Assembly: GCF_003953935.1 (NCBI RefSeq)
Contig: NZ_RXLQ01000004.1
Span: 124,001 to 188,000 of the forward strand
Source of the DNA: Massilia atriviolacea
GTDB lineage: Bacteria > Pseudomonadota > Gammaproteobacteria > Burkholderiales > Burkholderiaceae_D
DNA length: 64,000 nucleotides
Direction: 5' to 3'
The notes beneath the pieces were generated by a model. It ran no database searches. It had not been told where the DNA came from and saw nothing but the letters and a program-made list of their open reading frames with translations. The position numbers and the translations under genes were made by a program. Below are positions 1-8,709 of this stretch, one piece after another (position 1 is the first letter of the stretch; every line of letters begins with the position of its first letter).

Positions 1-686
<686 letters not shown>

Positions 687-718
687 TATTATTGTCTCCG
701 TTATTCATGGTGTTCCCC

Positions 719-1756
719 CTAAAAATCATGATTCGGGGGATAGTTACTGTAGAAGTCGTTCGGCCAGCGGAAATTGGTCGTCGACAGCGTCACCGAAATA
801 TCGAGCCCTTCCACGTAATGCCACCAGCCGACCGGCAGGAACAGGATCTCGCCCGGTTCCAGCACGCATTCGAGGACCTGCACCTCGGCCATGGCGGGAA
901 AGCGCGCCAGGTCGATGTTGCGGGCGTCTACCTCGGTAAAGCAGTGCCGGTGGTTGTAGATCCTTGGCGTGTCCGACGGCGCCATCAGCTTGATCTTCTT
1001 GCGCCCGATGATCTGGGCCATGAAGTTATTGGTCAGGTCGTGGTGGAACGGGGTCACCGTTCCAGCAGGACCGAACCAGAAAAAGCCGCGCCGGCCCGGG
1101 TCGTCATCGAGGTACTCGGGCAGGGTGCCTACGTCCTCGAACAATTCCTTCAACGCATCGCGGTTGAGCGAGTCGTTGTTGGCGGTCATGTAGAAGTCAT
1201 TCGTGCGGCCGCTGTTGCGGACCATCTCCACGTACTCGCCGAAAGGCATCTTGCGCTTGTGGGCGATACTGTTGAGCTCGTATTGCGGATCGGCTTCGCG
1301 TCCGAACTGCACCTCGACCACGCGTTCGCCGAAGCGCTGCGCAAAATAGTCGAGGTTCCATTTCTGGCGTGCCGGGAAGTGCTCCAGCATGCCGGTGATG
1401 ATCACCGGCCGGTTGGTGCGGTAATACTGTTGCAGGAACTCCTCGCCGGAGAGCCGCTCCCGTCGTTCAATCCCCTCGTCGTACAGCCGGTTCAATTGCG
1501 CCTGGATGCCGAGCACCCAGTCGCGCTTGTTGACCCGATTGGCCAGCCTGCGCGCAGCCTGCAGATACGGGCTGCGCAGCGCCGCGTCGATTTCGGTGCG
1601 GGCATTCGCCTGCGACACGTTCGATTTGACCAGGATGGCGGCAATCGCCTCGGGCGAGGTGCCGAGCATCAGGTTTTCGCCGATCCAGCGGCGCCAGTCG
1701 TCGTTGACCTGCATGGTCGGCTGCACGTTCGGCTGCACGTTCGATTGAATTTTCAA
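719..1756 (-). CDS. Cupin-like/JmjC-type Fe(II) dioxygenase family protein
   Basis: About 345 residues. The C-terminal half is a JmjC/cupin_8 fold: TPFHHD gives a metal-binding HxD pair (H238, D240), and WWHYVEGLDISVT supplies the distal His. IIGRKKIKLMAP and the final SNYPPNHDF are typical of the family. The start is unclear: an in-frame ATG lies at 1783, but a TTG at 1756 has a well-placed GGAG seven bases upstream and is preferred. It lies between two chitinase genes on the same strand, with a 32-base gap to the downstream one. Known members are often found beside TonB receptors and polysaccharide-use genes. The substrate is unknown; protein hydroxylation is possible. Confidence 0.78.
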   Translation of the reverse strand: MKIQSNVQPNVQPTMQVNDDWRRWIGENLMLGTSPEAIAAILVKSNVSQANARTEIDAALRSPYLQAARRLANRVNKRDWVLGIQAQLNRLYDEGIERRERLSGEEFLQQYYRTNRPVIITGMLEHFPARQKWNLDYFAQRFGERVVEVQFGREADPQYELNSIAHKRKMPFGEYVEMVRNSGRTNDFYMTANNDSLNRDALKELFEDVGTLPEYLDDDPGRRGFFWFGPAGTVTPFHHDLTNNFMAQIIGRKKIKLMAPSDTPRIYNHRHCFTEVDARNIDLARFPAMAEVQVLECVLEPGEILFLPVGWWHYVEGLDISVTLSTTNFRWPNDFYSNYPPNHDF

Positions 1757-1834
1757 GAGGTTTCTCCAGGAGGTTGCGGGCATGGAGAAACCGGCCGCCT
1801 TGTGTGGCGACAGCCGGTCCCTCCGCTTAGCCGC

Positions 1835-3535
1835 TTAGCGGCCCTTCCATACTGCGCTGGTCAGGGCACCGTTGGCATCGCCGTCGAGTTCCCAGGAGAA
1901 CGCGCCGCGCAGGCCCTGATCGCGCATATACTTCATCTTAATGTCGATGGTCGCCGGATCGTCATAGCTCCACCATTCGTTGCTGGTCGTCAGCAGGTAC
2001 AACTGCTTGGTCACCGGATGAGTCCAGCGGGTGCCGGCCTTATTGATGAGAACCTTGTAGTCGTCGATGCCGGCTTCGTACTGGCCCGCTGCCGGGCCGC
2101 TTGCTGCCTGGTACAAACCGTCGCCGCGCGGGCCGGGGCTCACGCCTTTCCAGCCGCGGCCGTAGAACGGCACGCCCAGCAGGATTTTGTTTTTCGGCAT
2201 GCCGGCTGCGACCAGGGTCTTGATCGCGTCGTCGGTGTTGTACTTGACCAGGTTGCCGGTCGCCGGGTCGGCCGGATCACGGTACAGCGGCGCGTGGAAG
2301 TTGGTGGTGTTTTCCCATCCGCCGTGGAAGTCGTACGTCATCACGTTGACCCAGTCCATGTACTGACTATACAGCGCAGGTTCGGTCTGGGCAATCTTCT
2401 CGCCGCCGGCGCCGATGGCGGCCGTCAGCGGATAGCGTTTGCCGTCCTTCTTGCCCTGTTCATCGAGCTGGGCCCGGAACTCGGCCATCAGCAGGGTGAA
2501 GTTGCGCTTGTCGTTGACCGTGTCGACCGTGTTGTACGGCTGACCGCCACCGCCCGGGTATTCCCAGTCGATATCGATCCCGTCGAACACGCCCTTGGCC
2601 GCGCCCGGACCGCCGCGGCCATCCTGCACCGGCAAGTCGCCCACGATAAATTGCTTGATGCACGAGCGGGCCAGTTGTTTGCGCAGGGCATCGGTTTTTG
2701 CCGCTGCCGAGAAGTAACGCGACCAGCTCCAGCCGCCCAGCGAGATGAAGATCTTCAGGTTCGGGTGGGCCGCTTTCAGCAGTTTCAGCTGGGCGAAGTT
2801 GCCGGTCAGCTTGGCATCCCACGGGATGACCTTGCCGTCGACGGTGCGCGCAGGCGAACGCTGGTAGTCGGCGTAGGCGTCGCCGCCGGTGCCGGCGTCG
2901 GCTGGCGGCGGCACGCTGTTGCCGGTTTCGGCCTTGGTCACCATATCGCATTCGTAGCCGCCGTTTTTGGCGTACACGTTGCCGAAGGCGTAGTTGATGA
3001 AGGTCAGCTGGTCGGCCACGCTGGTCGGCACGCCGTTCACTGGTGTCTTGGTGGTATGGATGTCTGCCACTTCGTAGCTGCGGCCGTACACGCCCCACTG
3101 CGCGAAGTAGGAACCGATTTCACGGCCGGCGACCGGGGTCGGGGTCGGGGTCGGGGTCGGCGTTGGCGTCGGGGTAGGCGTTGGTGTCGGGGTAGGCGTC
3201 GGCGTCGGCGTTGGAGTCGGCGTCGGCGTCGGCGTTGGGGTAGGCGTTGGCGTCGGGGTGTCCGTCGTCAGTTGCCATGGGCCCCATTCTTCGGTGCCCG
3301 GGATATTGTTCTGGGTCCACCACTTGGCTTTGTAGACCTTGCCCTGGTAGACCACGCAATTACCGACGGTGTAGACCGCGGTCGCATTCCAGTCGGCACA
3401 GGCGACCACGGCGGCAGCCGTCTTGGTCATGCTGCCCTGCAGGCTGGATTTGTCGCCGCCGCTGCCGCCTCCGCAGGCGGCAAGCATGCCGCCCATGAGC
3501 GCGATCAGCAGGCCGCTCTTTGTGTTGTATTCCAT
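1835..3535 (-). CDS. GH18 chitinase lipoprotein with CBM5/12 and Pro-Thr linker
   Basis: Endo-acting chitinase of 566 residues. The start ATG at 3535 follows AAGGAG at ideal spacing; an upstream in-frame start would bury the signal. The signal ends in LAACGGG (Cys21), so export with lipidation is expected. A CBM5/12-like module ([30 protein letters not shown]) precedes a Thr-Pro linker. The GH18 barrel follows, with the catalytic DGIDIDWEYPGG (D318, D321, D323, E325), VMTYDFHGGWE and SWELDGD near the end. All expected catalytic residues are present. It is the first gene of the chitinase-cupin-chitinase run, so the region upstream of 3535 should hold the promoter. Confidence 0.93.
   Translation of the reverse strand: MEYNTKSGLLIALMGGMLAACGGGSGGDKSSLQGSMTKTAAAVVACADWNATAVYTVGNCVVYQGKVYKAKWWTQNNIPGTEEWGPWQLTTDTPTPTPTPTPTPTPTPTPTPTPTPTPTPTPTPTPTPTPTPTPVAGREIGSYFAQWGVYGRSYEVADIHTTKTPVNGVPTSVADQLTFINYAFGNVYAKNGGYECDMVTKAETGNSVPPPADAGTGGDAYADYQRSPARTVDGKVIPWDAKLTGNFAQLKLLKAAHPNLKIFISLGGWSWSRYFSAAAKTDALRKQLARSCIKQFIVGDLPVQDGRGGPGAAKGVFDGIDIDWEYPGGGGQPYNTVDTVNDKRNFTLLMAEFRAQLDEQGKKDGKRYPLTAAIGAGGEKIAQTEPALYSQYMDWVNVMTYDFHGGWENTTNFHAPLYRDPADPATGNLVKYNTDDAIKTLVAAGMPKNKILLGVPFYGRGWKGVSPGPRGDGLYQAASGPAAGQYEAGIDDYKVLINKAGTRWTHPVTKQLYLLTTSNEWWSYDDPATIDIKMKYMRDQGLRGAFSWELDGDANGALTSAVWKGR
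3133..3260 (-). repeat. Pro-Thr linker microsatellite of the right chitinase
   Basis: Hexamer-like GGCGTC/GGGGTC/GGGGTAGGCGTT repeats on the plus strand that encode (Thr-Pro)n on the minus strand between the chitin-binding module and the catalytic domain. It is shorter and less uniform than the array at 231-420. Confidence 0.82.
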
Positions 3536-3910
3536 GTTGTCTCCTTGGTCGATAGGTGTCCGTTTTACGATCAGTTGCAATCGGAACTTACGCCGATCAA
3601 TCGGAAAAACGGTGAGTCAGAGTGAGCCGAGGAGAATTGGTAGTCAAGTGGTTTTATTGGTTTAACTAAAATGAAATACCAGTTAAATTTGCGAAAGAAT
3701 GTCTCGTCCAGGCAAGGTATGCCTTTATCGAGGATGCATATACGGGGAACGCATAGTTAAATGTGGAGGCGGAGAAAGGCGAGATATCAGAGAGATATCA
3801 AATTGTACACAAGATGAGTAGTACCGCTTTAGTACCCGTTTGGATTGGTATTAACCGCGCCGCAGGTGTATACGGCGCGTTTTTCGTGCGGGTGGGGATT
3901 TTGTTGAAAA
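3536..3910. promoter_or_regulatory. Chitinase upstream region with operator-like repeats
   Basis: This 375-base AT-richer stretch between the chitinase start and the hpt stop holds no convincing gene. It contains an inverted repeat, TTTAACT-N13-AGTTAAA (3661-3687), and a 9-base direct repeat, GAGATATCA, at 3781-3789 and 3792-3800, an 11-base period that puts both copies on one face of the helix. These resemble regulator-binding sites for the chitinase genes. Which regulator binds is not evident; no promoter hexamers were assigned with confidence. Confidence 0.35.
3856..3884 (+). terminator. Rho-independent terminator-like hairpin
   Basis: CGCGCCG pairs with CGGCGCG across a 10-base loop and is followed by five T on the plus strand. 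No plus-strand gene precedes it, so it may end an unrecognised small RNA, or its orientation may be coincidental and it may serve hpt on the minus strand, where the T tract is poor. Confidence 0.4.
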
Positions 3911-4492
3911 TTACCGTTGCTTGAGGTCTTCGGCGCGGATTGCCCACAGGCCAGGCAAGTTGCGCCAGTAGCCATACACATCCATGCCGAAACCGACCAC
4001 GAACTTGTTCGGAATCGACAGGCCGACGATGTCCGCCTTGACCGGCTTGCTGCGCTTGAGGGCCTTGTCGGCGAACACGGCGATGACGACTTCCGCCGCC
4101 CCCATGTCGAGCAGGCGCTGCTTGACCTGGGCCAGGGTTTCGCCTTCGTCCAGGATATCGTCGAGCACGATGATGATGCGGCCTGCCACGCTGGGGCGCG
4201 GAATGACTTTCCACACGACATTGCCACCCTGGTCGTCGTCGCCGTAGCGGCTGACGTGGATGTAGTCGAATTCGAGGGGGAAGCGCAGTTGCGGGAGCAG
4301 GCTGCCGGTGAACACCACCGCGCCGCCCATCACGCCGAGGACCAGGGGAAAGGCGGCGTTGCCGGGCTGGTCGAAGCGGGTGTTGAGTTTGTCGGCGACC
4401 TGGCGTACGGCGGCCTGGACGGCGGCGGCATCGAAGATCTCCTCGGCATTGTCGAGAAGGGCGCGTGCGCGTTCGGCGTGGAATTCTTGCAT
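3911..4492 (-). CDS. hpt: Hypoxanthine-guanine phosphoribosyltransferase
   Basis: Purine salvage enzyme of 193 residues that converts hypoxanthine or guanine plus PRPP to IMP or GMP in the cytoplasm. The PRPP-binding loop is clear (IIIVLDDILDEGETL), as are GVMGGAVVFTGSLL near the N-terminus, a flexible-loop region (DYIHVSRYGDD) and the base-binding FVVGFGMDVYGYWRNLP near the end. The ATG at 4492 (MQEFHAERA) is preferred to an upstream in-frame ATG because the extra ten residues are not family-like. It is a single gene. Confidence 0.9.
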   Translation of the reverse strand: MQEFHAERARALLDNAEEIFDAAAVQAAVRQVADKLNTRFDQPGNAAFPLVLGVMGGAVVFTGSLLPQLRFPLEFDYIHVSRYGDDDQGGNVVWKVIPRPSVAGRIIIVLDDILDEGETLAQVKQRLLDMGAAEVVIAVFADKALKRSKPVKADIVGLSIPNKFVVGFGMDVYGYWRNLPGLWAIRAEDLKQR

Positions 4493-4655
4493 GGTGGTTA
4501 GCTCATAAAGGACACCAGGCAATTATCCTGCAAAGTGCACTGCACAATGCGCTTAGTTGGTATTGTGCGACAGGCGCCGGCTGCGTTTGGCGCTCATCGT
4601 TTGGGATGCATCGTCATCGCGGCGACACCGCTGTCATCGTTTCCACCACAAGCTT

Positions 4656-4744
4656 CGTCGTTCCCGCAAAGGCGGGAACCCACGTTCGTGCCCTGGTCGA
4701 CGGCTAATCTTCCAACTTGGGTTCCCGCCTGCGCGGGAACGACG
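4656..4744. repeat. Paired REP/dRS3-like palindromes in inverted orientation
   Basis: Two GC-rich hairpins face each other. The left one is CGTTCCCGC-aaag-GCGGGAAC (4659-4679), the right one GTTCCCGC-ctgc-GCGGGAAC (4721-4740). Outer flanks CGTCG and CGACG, and inner flanks ACCCA and TGGGT, are mutually inverted, so the block is a roughly 90-base mirror-like element. The same sequence family recurs at 10697-10773 and 58791-58828. Confidence 0.8.
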
Positions 4745-4782
4745 GCGGTGGCGGGAGCGGGAACCACGGCGGTGGCGGGAGC
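4742..4782. repeat. 17-base direct repeat, 24-base period
   Basis: ACGGCGGTGGCGGGAGC occurs at 4742-4758 and again at 4766-4782, directly next to the REP-like pair. No function is suggested. Confidence 0.7.
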
Positions 4783-4817
4783 CATGGAGGCGGACGCGGC
4801 AACGACGCGGTATCGGT

Positions 4818-6089
4818 TCAGCTGTAATCCCTCAGATCCTCGATCACCTTCCCATCGTCGGCCAGGGTTCCCGGCGACTCGAAGCGCACTTCTCCGCGCA
4901 GCTTGGTCACCTCGCGAATCGACTCCACGATCGCCGCCGCCTGCGCCGCATCGGGCGCGCTGGCCACCTCGCAGTGCAAGGTCATCACATCGTTCGCCAT
5001 GCGCCCGGTTACCACCATGCGCGCCTTCAGAATGCCCGGATGGCGGCGCACGATGTTATTGACCTGCGACGGATGCACGAACATCGCGCGCACCTTGGTG
5101 GTCTGGTCGGCCCGCCCCAGCCAGCCGCGAATCCGGCTGTTGGTGCGCCCGCAGCGCGACGGCTCCGCGTCCACCAGCAGCGCCGACATATCGCCTGTCG
5201 CAAAGCGGATCAGCGGATAGTCGGCATTGAACAAGGTCACCACGATCTCGCCGATGTCGCCCGGCGCCACCGGCTCCCCGCTGCCGGGCCGCACGATTTC
5301 GAGCAGCACGTCCTCGTCGAGCACCATGCCGGGATTGAGCACGCCATCGGTGGCCGTCTCGTACGCCATGCTGCCGATATCGGCCGAGGCATAGGTCTGG
5401 AACACATGCGGCACGCCGTTTTCGCGGAACCACGCGCGCAGGGACTCCGGCAGCGCCTCGGCGCCCATCAGGGCCCGCTGCATGCTGCCGATATCGGCCC
5501 CCATCTCGCGCGCCTTCTCGATGATGATGCGCAAAAACGACGGCGTGCCCACATAGGTGTCCGGACGCAGGTCGGCGATCGCCTGCACCTGCATTTCGGT
5601 CTGCCCGGCGCCGGCCGGAATCACCGCGCAGCCGATGCGCGCCGCCCCGCCTTCGACCATGAAGGCGGCGGGCGTGAAGTGATACGAAAAGCAGTTCTGC
5701 AGCAGCCCGCCCGCGCGCACGCCGGCCGCGTACATCGGCCGCGCAAAGCGCCACCAGTCCTGGCCGCGCCCTTCCGGATCGAAGATCGGCCCCGGCGAGA
5801 CATACACGCGCGACAGTTCGCCCACCGGCGTGACCGCCAGCCCGCCGAAGGGGCGCGAGGCGCTCTGCAGCGCTTTCAGGTCGGCCTTGCGCGTGATCGG
5901 TAGCGCCGCCAGCGCGGCGCGGCTGTTGATGGCGGCGGGGTCGACGCCGTCGAGGATGCGCGCCCAGCCCGGCGCGCTGAGGGCGCGCTCGATCAGTTGC
6001 GGCAGGCGCGCCATCAGGTCGCGTTCGCGCTCCTGCGGGTCGCGCGTCTCCAGCGCGTCCAGGGTATCCACAGGGGTGTCCACCTTCAT
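4818..6089 (-). CDS. Phenylacetate-CoA ligase-like (PaaK family) protein
   Basis: 423-residue adenylate-forming enzyme homologue, last gene of the LIV operon. The ATG at 6089 overlaps the stop of the yjbR-like gene (ATGA) and has GGAG upstream, indicating translational coupling. PaaK-like parts include FQTYASADIGSMAYE (acyl pocket/A5 region), YPLIRFATGDMSALL (adenylate-binding Asp), and a C-terminal domain with GWLGRADQTTKVRAMFVHPSQV and a late DDGKVIEDLRD that could give the catalytic Lys. The usual Ser/Thr/Gly-rich P-loop (SSGTTG) is absent; VYVSPGPIFDPEGRG sits there instead. By context it would make a CoA ester of the imported compound. The substrate is unknown. Confidence 0.8.
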   Translation of the reverse strand: MKVDTPVDTLDALETRDPQERERDLMARLPQLIERALSAPGWARILDGVDPAAINSRAALAALPITRKADLKALQSASRPFGGLAVTPVGELSRVYVSPGPIFDPEGRGQDWWRFARPMYAAGVRAGGLLQNCFSYHFTPAAFMVEGGAARIGCAVIPAGAGQTEMQVQAIADLRPDTYVGTPSFLRIIIEKAREMGADIGSMQRALMGAEALPESLRAWFRENGVPHVFQTYASADIGSMAYETATDGVLNPGMVLDEDVLLEIVRPGSGEPVAPGDIGEIVVTLFNADYPLIRFATGDMSALLVDAEPSRCGRTNSRIRGWLGRADQTTKVRAMFVHPSQVNNIVRRHPGILKARMVVTGRMANDVMTLHCEVASAPDAAQAAAIVESIREVTKLRGEVRFESPGTLADDGKVIEDLRDYS

Positions 6090-6439
6090 GCTTGTTCTCC
6101 GATCTGGCGTTGCAGCTTGCGTGTCAGTTTGGCGAAAATCAGTTCGTAGGCGCGCCGCAGCAGCGCCGCCGCCTCGGCATCGCTGAGGGCCTTCGCGTGC
6201 TCCACATACACCCACTTCGCGCGCGCCAGGTAGGGCGCGGGGATGATGCCGGGGCGGTCGGTGAGCTCCAGGAAGCGCTCGTCGTCCACCTTGAAGCAGA
6301 TGCCGGTCGCCGGCACGGCATGGTCCGACATCGCAAACATCTTCTCGCCCACCGAAAACACGGCGCGCGTCTCCCATTTGCGGTCTTCGGTCGCGCCGGG
6401 GAAGGTGCGGCACAACGCCTTTGCGGCTTCAAAATCCAT
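6086..6439 (-). CDS. MmcQ/YjbR family protein
   Basis: 117-residue protein with the CyaY-like YjbR fold: N-terminal FPGATEDRKWETRAVFSVGEKMFAM, then ICFKVDDERFLELTDRPGIIPAPYLARAKWVYVE. The usual family length is about 110-120. Some members are annotated as DNA-binding, but the biochemical role is unproven. It sits between livF (9-base gap) and the PaaK-like gene (4-base overlap), so it is co-transcribed with them. Why such a gene is in this operon is not clear. Confidence 0.8.
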   Translation of the reverse strand: MDFEAAKALCRTFPGATEDRKWETRAVFSVGEKMFAMSDHAVPATGICFKVDDERFLELTDRPGIIPAPYLARAKWVYVEHAKALSDAEAAALLRRAYELIFAKLTRKLQRQIGEQA

Positions 6440-6448
6440 CGTGATTCC

Positions 6449-7270
6449 TCAAGCCAGCCAGCGTTTGCGGCGGCGGTAAAACTTCATGTCCCTGAAACTC
6501 TTGCGCTCGGCCCCGGATACGCCCAGGTAGAACTCCTTGACGTCCTCGTTGCTGGCCAGTTCCTTCGCCTCGCCTTCCATCACCACGCGCCCGTTTTCCA
6601 GGATGTAGCCGAAGTCGGCGTAGCGCAGCGCCACCGTGGTGTTCTGTTCCGCCAGCAGGAAGGACACGCCTTCCTTCCGGTTCAGATCCTTGACGATGTC
6701 GAAGATCTCTTCGACGATCTGCGGCGCGATGCCCATCGACGGTTCGTCGAGCAAAATCATGGACGGCTTGGCCATCAGCGCGCGCCCGATCGCGCACATC
6801 TGCTGCTCGCCGCCGGAGGTGTAGCCGGCCTGGCTGGCGCGCCGCTCTTTGAGGCGCGGAAAATACTGGTACACCGCATCGAGCGCCGCTTTCAGCTCGG
6901 CGCGCGAGATGTTGCGGGTGTAGGCGCCGGTCAGCAGGTTCTCTTCGATGGTCAGGTGGCCGAAGCAGTGGCGCCCCTCCATCACCTGCGACAGGCCGCG
7001 CTTGACCAGCTCATTCGGCGTGAGCTGGTCGACCCGTTCGCCCTTGAACTGCACCTCGCCCTTGGTCACGTCGCCACGCTCGCCGCGCAGCAGGGTGGAG
7101 ATGGTTTTGAGGGTGGTCGATTTGCCGGCGCCGTTGGCGCCCAGCAGGGCCACGATCTTGCCTTTCGGGACCTGCAGGGAGACGCCCTTCAACACCAGGA
7201 TCACGTGGTCGTAAATGACTTCGATGTTATTGACCGACAGGTAAGGCATGCTGGCAGCGATGGTGTTCAT
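6449..7270 (-). CDS. livF: Branched-chain amino acid-type ABC transporter ATP-binding protein LivF
   Basis: ATPase of 273 residues for a high-affinity importer. Walker A is GANGAGKST; the signature region is YTSGGEQQMCAIGRALM (SGGEQ), followed by Walker B ILLDEPSMGIAP, where SMGI is a LivF hallmark, and an H-loop-region sequence LLAEQN. The N-terminus could start at either of two Met (7270 or 7249). The sixth gene of the operon, it pairs with LivG (10799-11620). It is slightly longer than typical LivF (about 235-240) owing to extra residues at both ends. Confidence 0.9.
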   Translation of the reverse strand: MNTIAASMPYLSVNNIEVIYDHVILVLKGVSLQVPKGKIVALLGANGAGKSTTLKTISTLLRGERGDVTKGEVQFKGERVDQLTPNELVKRGLSQVMEGRHCFGHLTIEENLLTGAYTRNISRAELKAALDAVYQYFPRLKERRASQAGYTSGGEQQMCAIGRALMAKPSMILLDEPSMGIAPQIVEEIFDIVKDLNRKEGVSFLLAEQNTTVALRYADFGYILENGRVVMEGEAKELASNEDVKEFYLGVSGAERKSFRDMKFYRRRKRWLA

Positions 7271-7358
7271 AGGCTTTTCGCGTAGTGTAAAAATCCCCCG
7301 CGCCGCTGCTCTGGCGCGAGGGCAAGGGAACGGTTGCCGGGTCTGGCTGCTTCCCGGC

Positions 7359-8687
7359 TTACTTCATGCAGGCCGGCGTGATCTTCTTCTCGGCCGCGTA
7401 GGCGTTCGACGACTCGTCGACCAGCTTGCGCGTGAGGGCCTTGTCGCCCACCACCCAGTTCGGCGTGATGGCGATCCACTTCTTGCCGTCCCACTGCTGG
7501 ACCTTGACCGCGCCCGAGCCTTCGTGATCGTCGCAGCTGGTCTTCACGGTCGGGAACATGCCGAAGGCGCCCAGCGCTTTCTGGCGCGCTTCGTCCACGT
7601 TCAGGTTTTCCAGGCCCCAGCGAATCTGGTCGCCCGTCATGGTCTTCCCCTTGCCGAATTTTTCCTGCGCCACGCGGATCGCTTCCACCCACAGGATGCC
7701 GGCGGTCAGCCCGCGCATGTGGTACACCGAGCCGATACGCGCCTGGTCGGCCAGGTTGCCCTTGCCGGCGGCGTAGACCTTCTTGCGGATCTCGTCGATC
7801 AGCGGGTAGTTACCCGGCGTGTTGAAGGTCATCGAGGTGTAGCCCTTGGCCGCGTCGCCCGACGGGATCATGTCCTCTTCCGAACCGGCCCACCACACGC
7901 CCAGCATCTTCTCGCGCGGGAAGCCGTTGCGCTGCGCGGTCTTGATCGCGACCGAATTCATCACGCCCCAGCCCCACAGGATCACGTGGTCCGGCCTGGC
8001 CTGGCGGATCTGCAGCCACTGCGACTGCTGCTCGCTGCCCGGCGGCGCCACCGCGATCTTGATCAATTCGAAGCCGTACTGCTTGGCCTGCGCTTCCAGC
8101 ACCGGCAGCGGTTCCTTGCCGAAGGCCGAATCGTGGTACAGGTGGACGATCTTCTTGCCTTTCAGCTTGGCGTAGCCGCCTTCCTTGTCGGCCAGGTACT
8201 TGACCATCGCCGCCGCCTGGTTCCAGTAGCTGGTAATGAGCGGGAACACGTACGGGAAGACCTTGCCGTTGGCAGCATCCGAGCGGCCGTAGCCGAGGGT
8301 GGTCATCGGGATCTTGTCCTGCACCAGGCGATCGAGCACGCCGTAGGCGATCCCGGTGGAGAGCGGCTCGACCATGGTGGCGCCGCCGTTCTTGGTTTTC
8401 AGCCGTTCGTAGCATTCGATCCCGCGCGAGGGGTTGTATTCGGTCTCGCATTCTTCCCACAGGATCTTGACGCCATTGACGCCGCCGTTGGCGTTGACCA
8501 GGTTGAAGTAATCGATCGCACCGCCGTAGAAGCCCGAGCCGCCGGCCGCATACGGGCCCACGCGGTAGGACGGCAGCGCGAGGAACTGGTCGGCCGCCTG
8601 CACCTGGTTGAAGGCGCCGATCAGGGCGGCGCACAACAGCAGGCTCTTGATTTTAGCGCTCTTCATCTTCTGTTTTACGTGATTCAT
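7359..8687 (-). CDS. LIV-type ABC transporter periplasmic substrate-binding protein
   Basis: 442-residue Leu/Ile/Val-binding-protein-like receptor with a signal peptide (KIKSLLLCAALIGAFNQVQA-AD). The type I periplasmic-binding fold shows in PYAAGGSGFYGGAIDYFNLVNANGGVNG, in the ECYERLK region, and in KKIVHLYHDSAFGKEPLPVLEAQAKQYG. The C-terminal CxxHxGSG-like region (TSCDDHEGSGAV) is typical of a subgroup found beside aromatic or acyl-CoA ligase genes, so the ligand may be an aromatic or branched carboxylate and not an amino acid; this is inference. It is flanked by livM and livF. Confidence 0.87.
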   Translation of the reverse strand: MNHVKQKMKSAKIKSLLLCAALIGAFNQVQAADQFLALPSYRVGPYAAGGSGFYGGAIDYFNLVNANGGVNGVKILWEECETEYNPSRGIECYERLKTKNGGATMVEPLSTGIAYGVLDRLVQDKIPMTTLGYGRSDAANGKVFPYVFPLITSYWNQAAAMVKYLADKEGGYAKLKGKKIVHLYHDSAFGKEPLPVLEAQAKQYGFELIKIAVAPPGSEQQSQWLQIRQARPDHVILWGWGVMNSVAIKTAQRNGFPREKMLGVWWAGSEEDMIPSGDAAKGYTSMTFNTPGNYPLIDEIRKKVYAAGKGNLADQARIGSVYHMRGLTAGILWVEAIRVAQEKFGKGKTMTGDQIRWGLENLNVDEARQKALGAFGMFPTVKTSCDDHEGSGAVKVQQWDGKKWIAITPNWVVGDKALTRKLVDESSNAYAAEKKITPACMK

Positions 8688-8709
8688 GATGGTCTCCGGG
8701 ATGATGCGG

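Larger units (their letters stand above)
4493..4817. other. Intergenic region carrying REP-like repeats
   Basis: 325 bases between the hpt start and the end of the LIV operon. No gene was found. The left part should hold the hpt promoter. The rest is a pair of inverted REP-like hairpins (4656-4744) and a short direct repeat (4742-4782), listed separately. Confidence 0.6.

Noticed and set aside
692-3625. Long plus-strand open frame over the chitinases
   Set aside because: It is the antisense of two well-supported minus-strand genes; its Arg/Gly/Val-rich product arises from high-GC codon structure.
6090-6413. N-terminal extension of the PaaK-like protein
   Set aside because: It overlaps the yjbR-like gene in another frame; the ATGA overlap and GGAG define the start at 6089.
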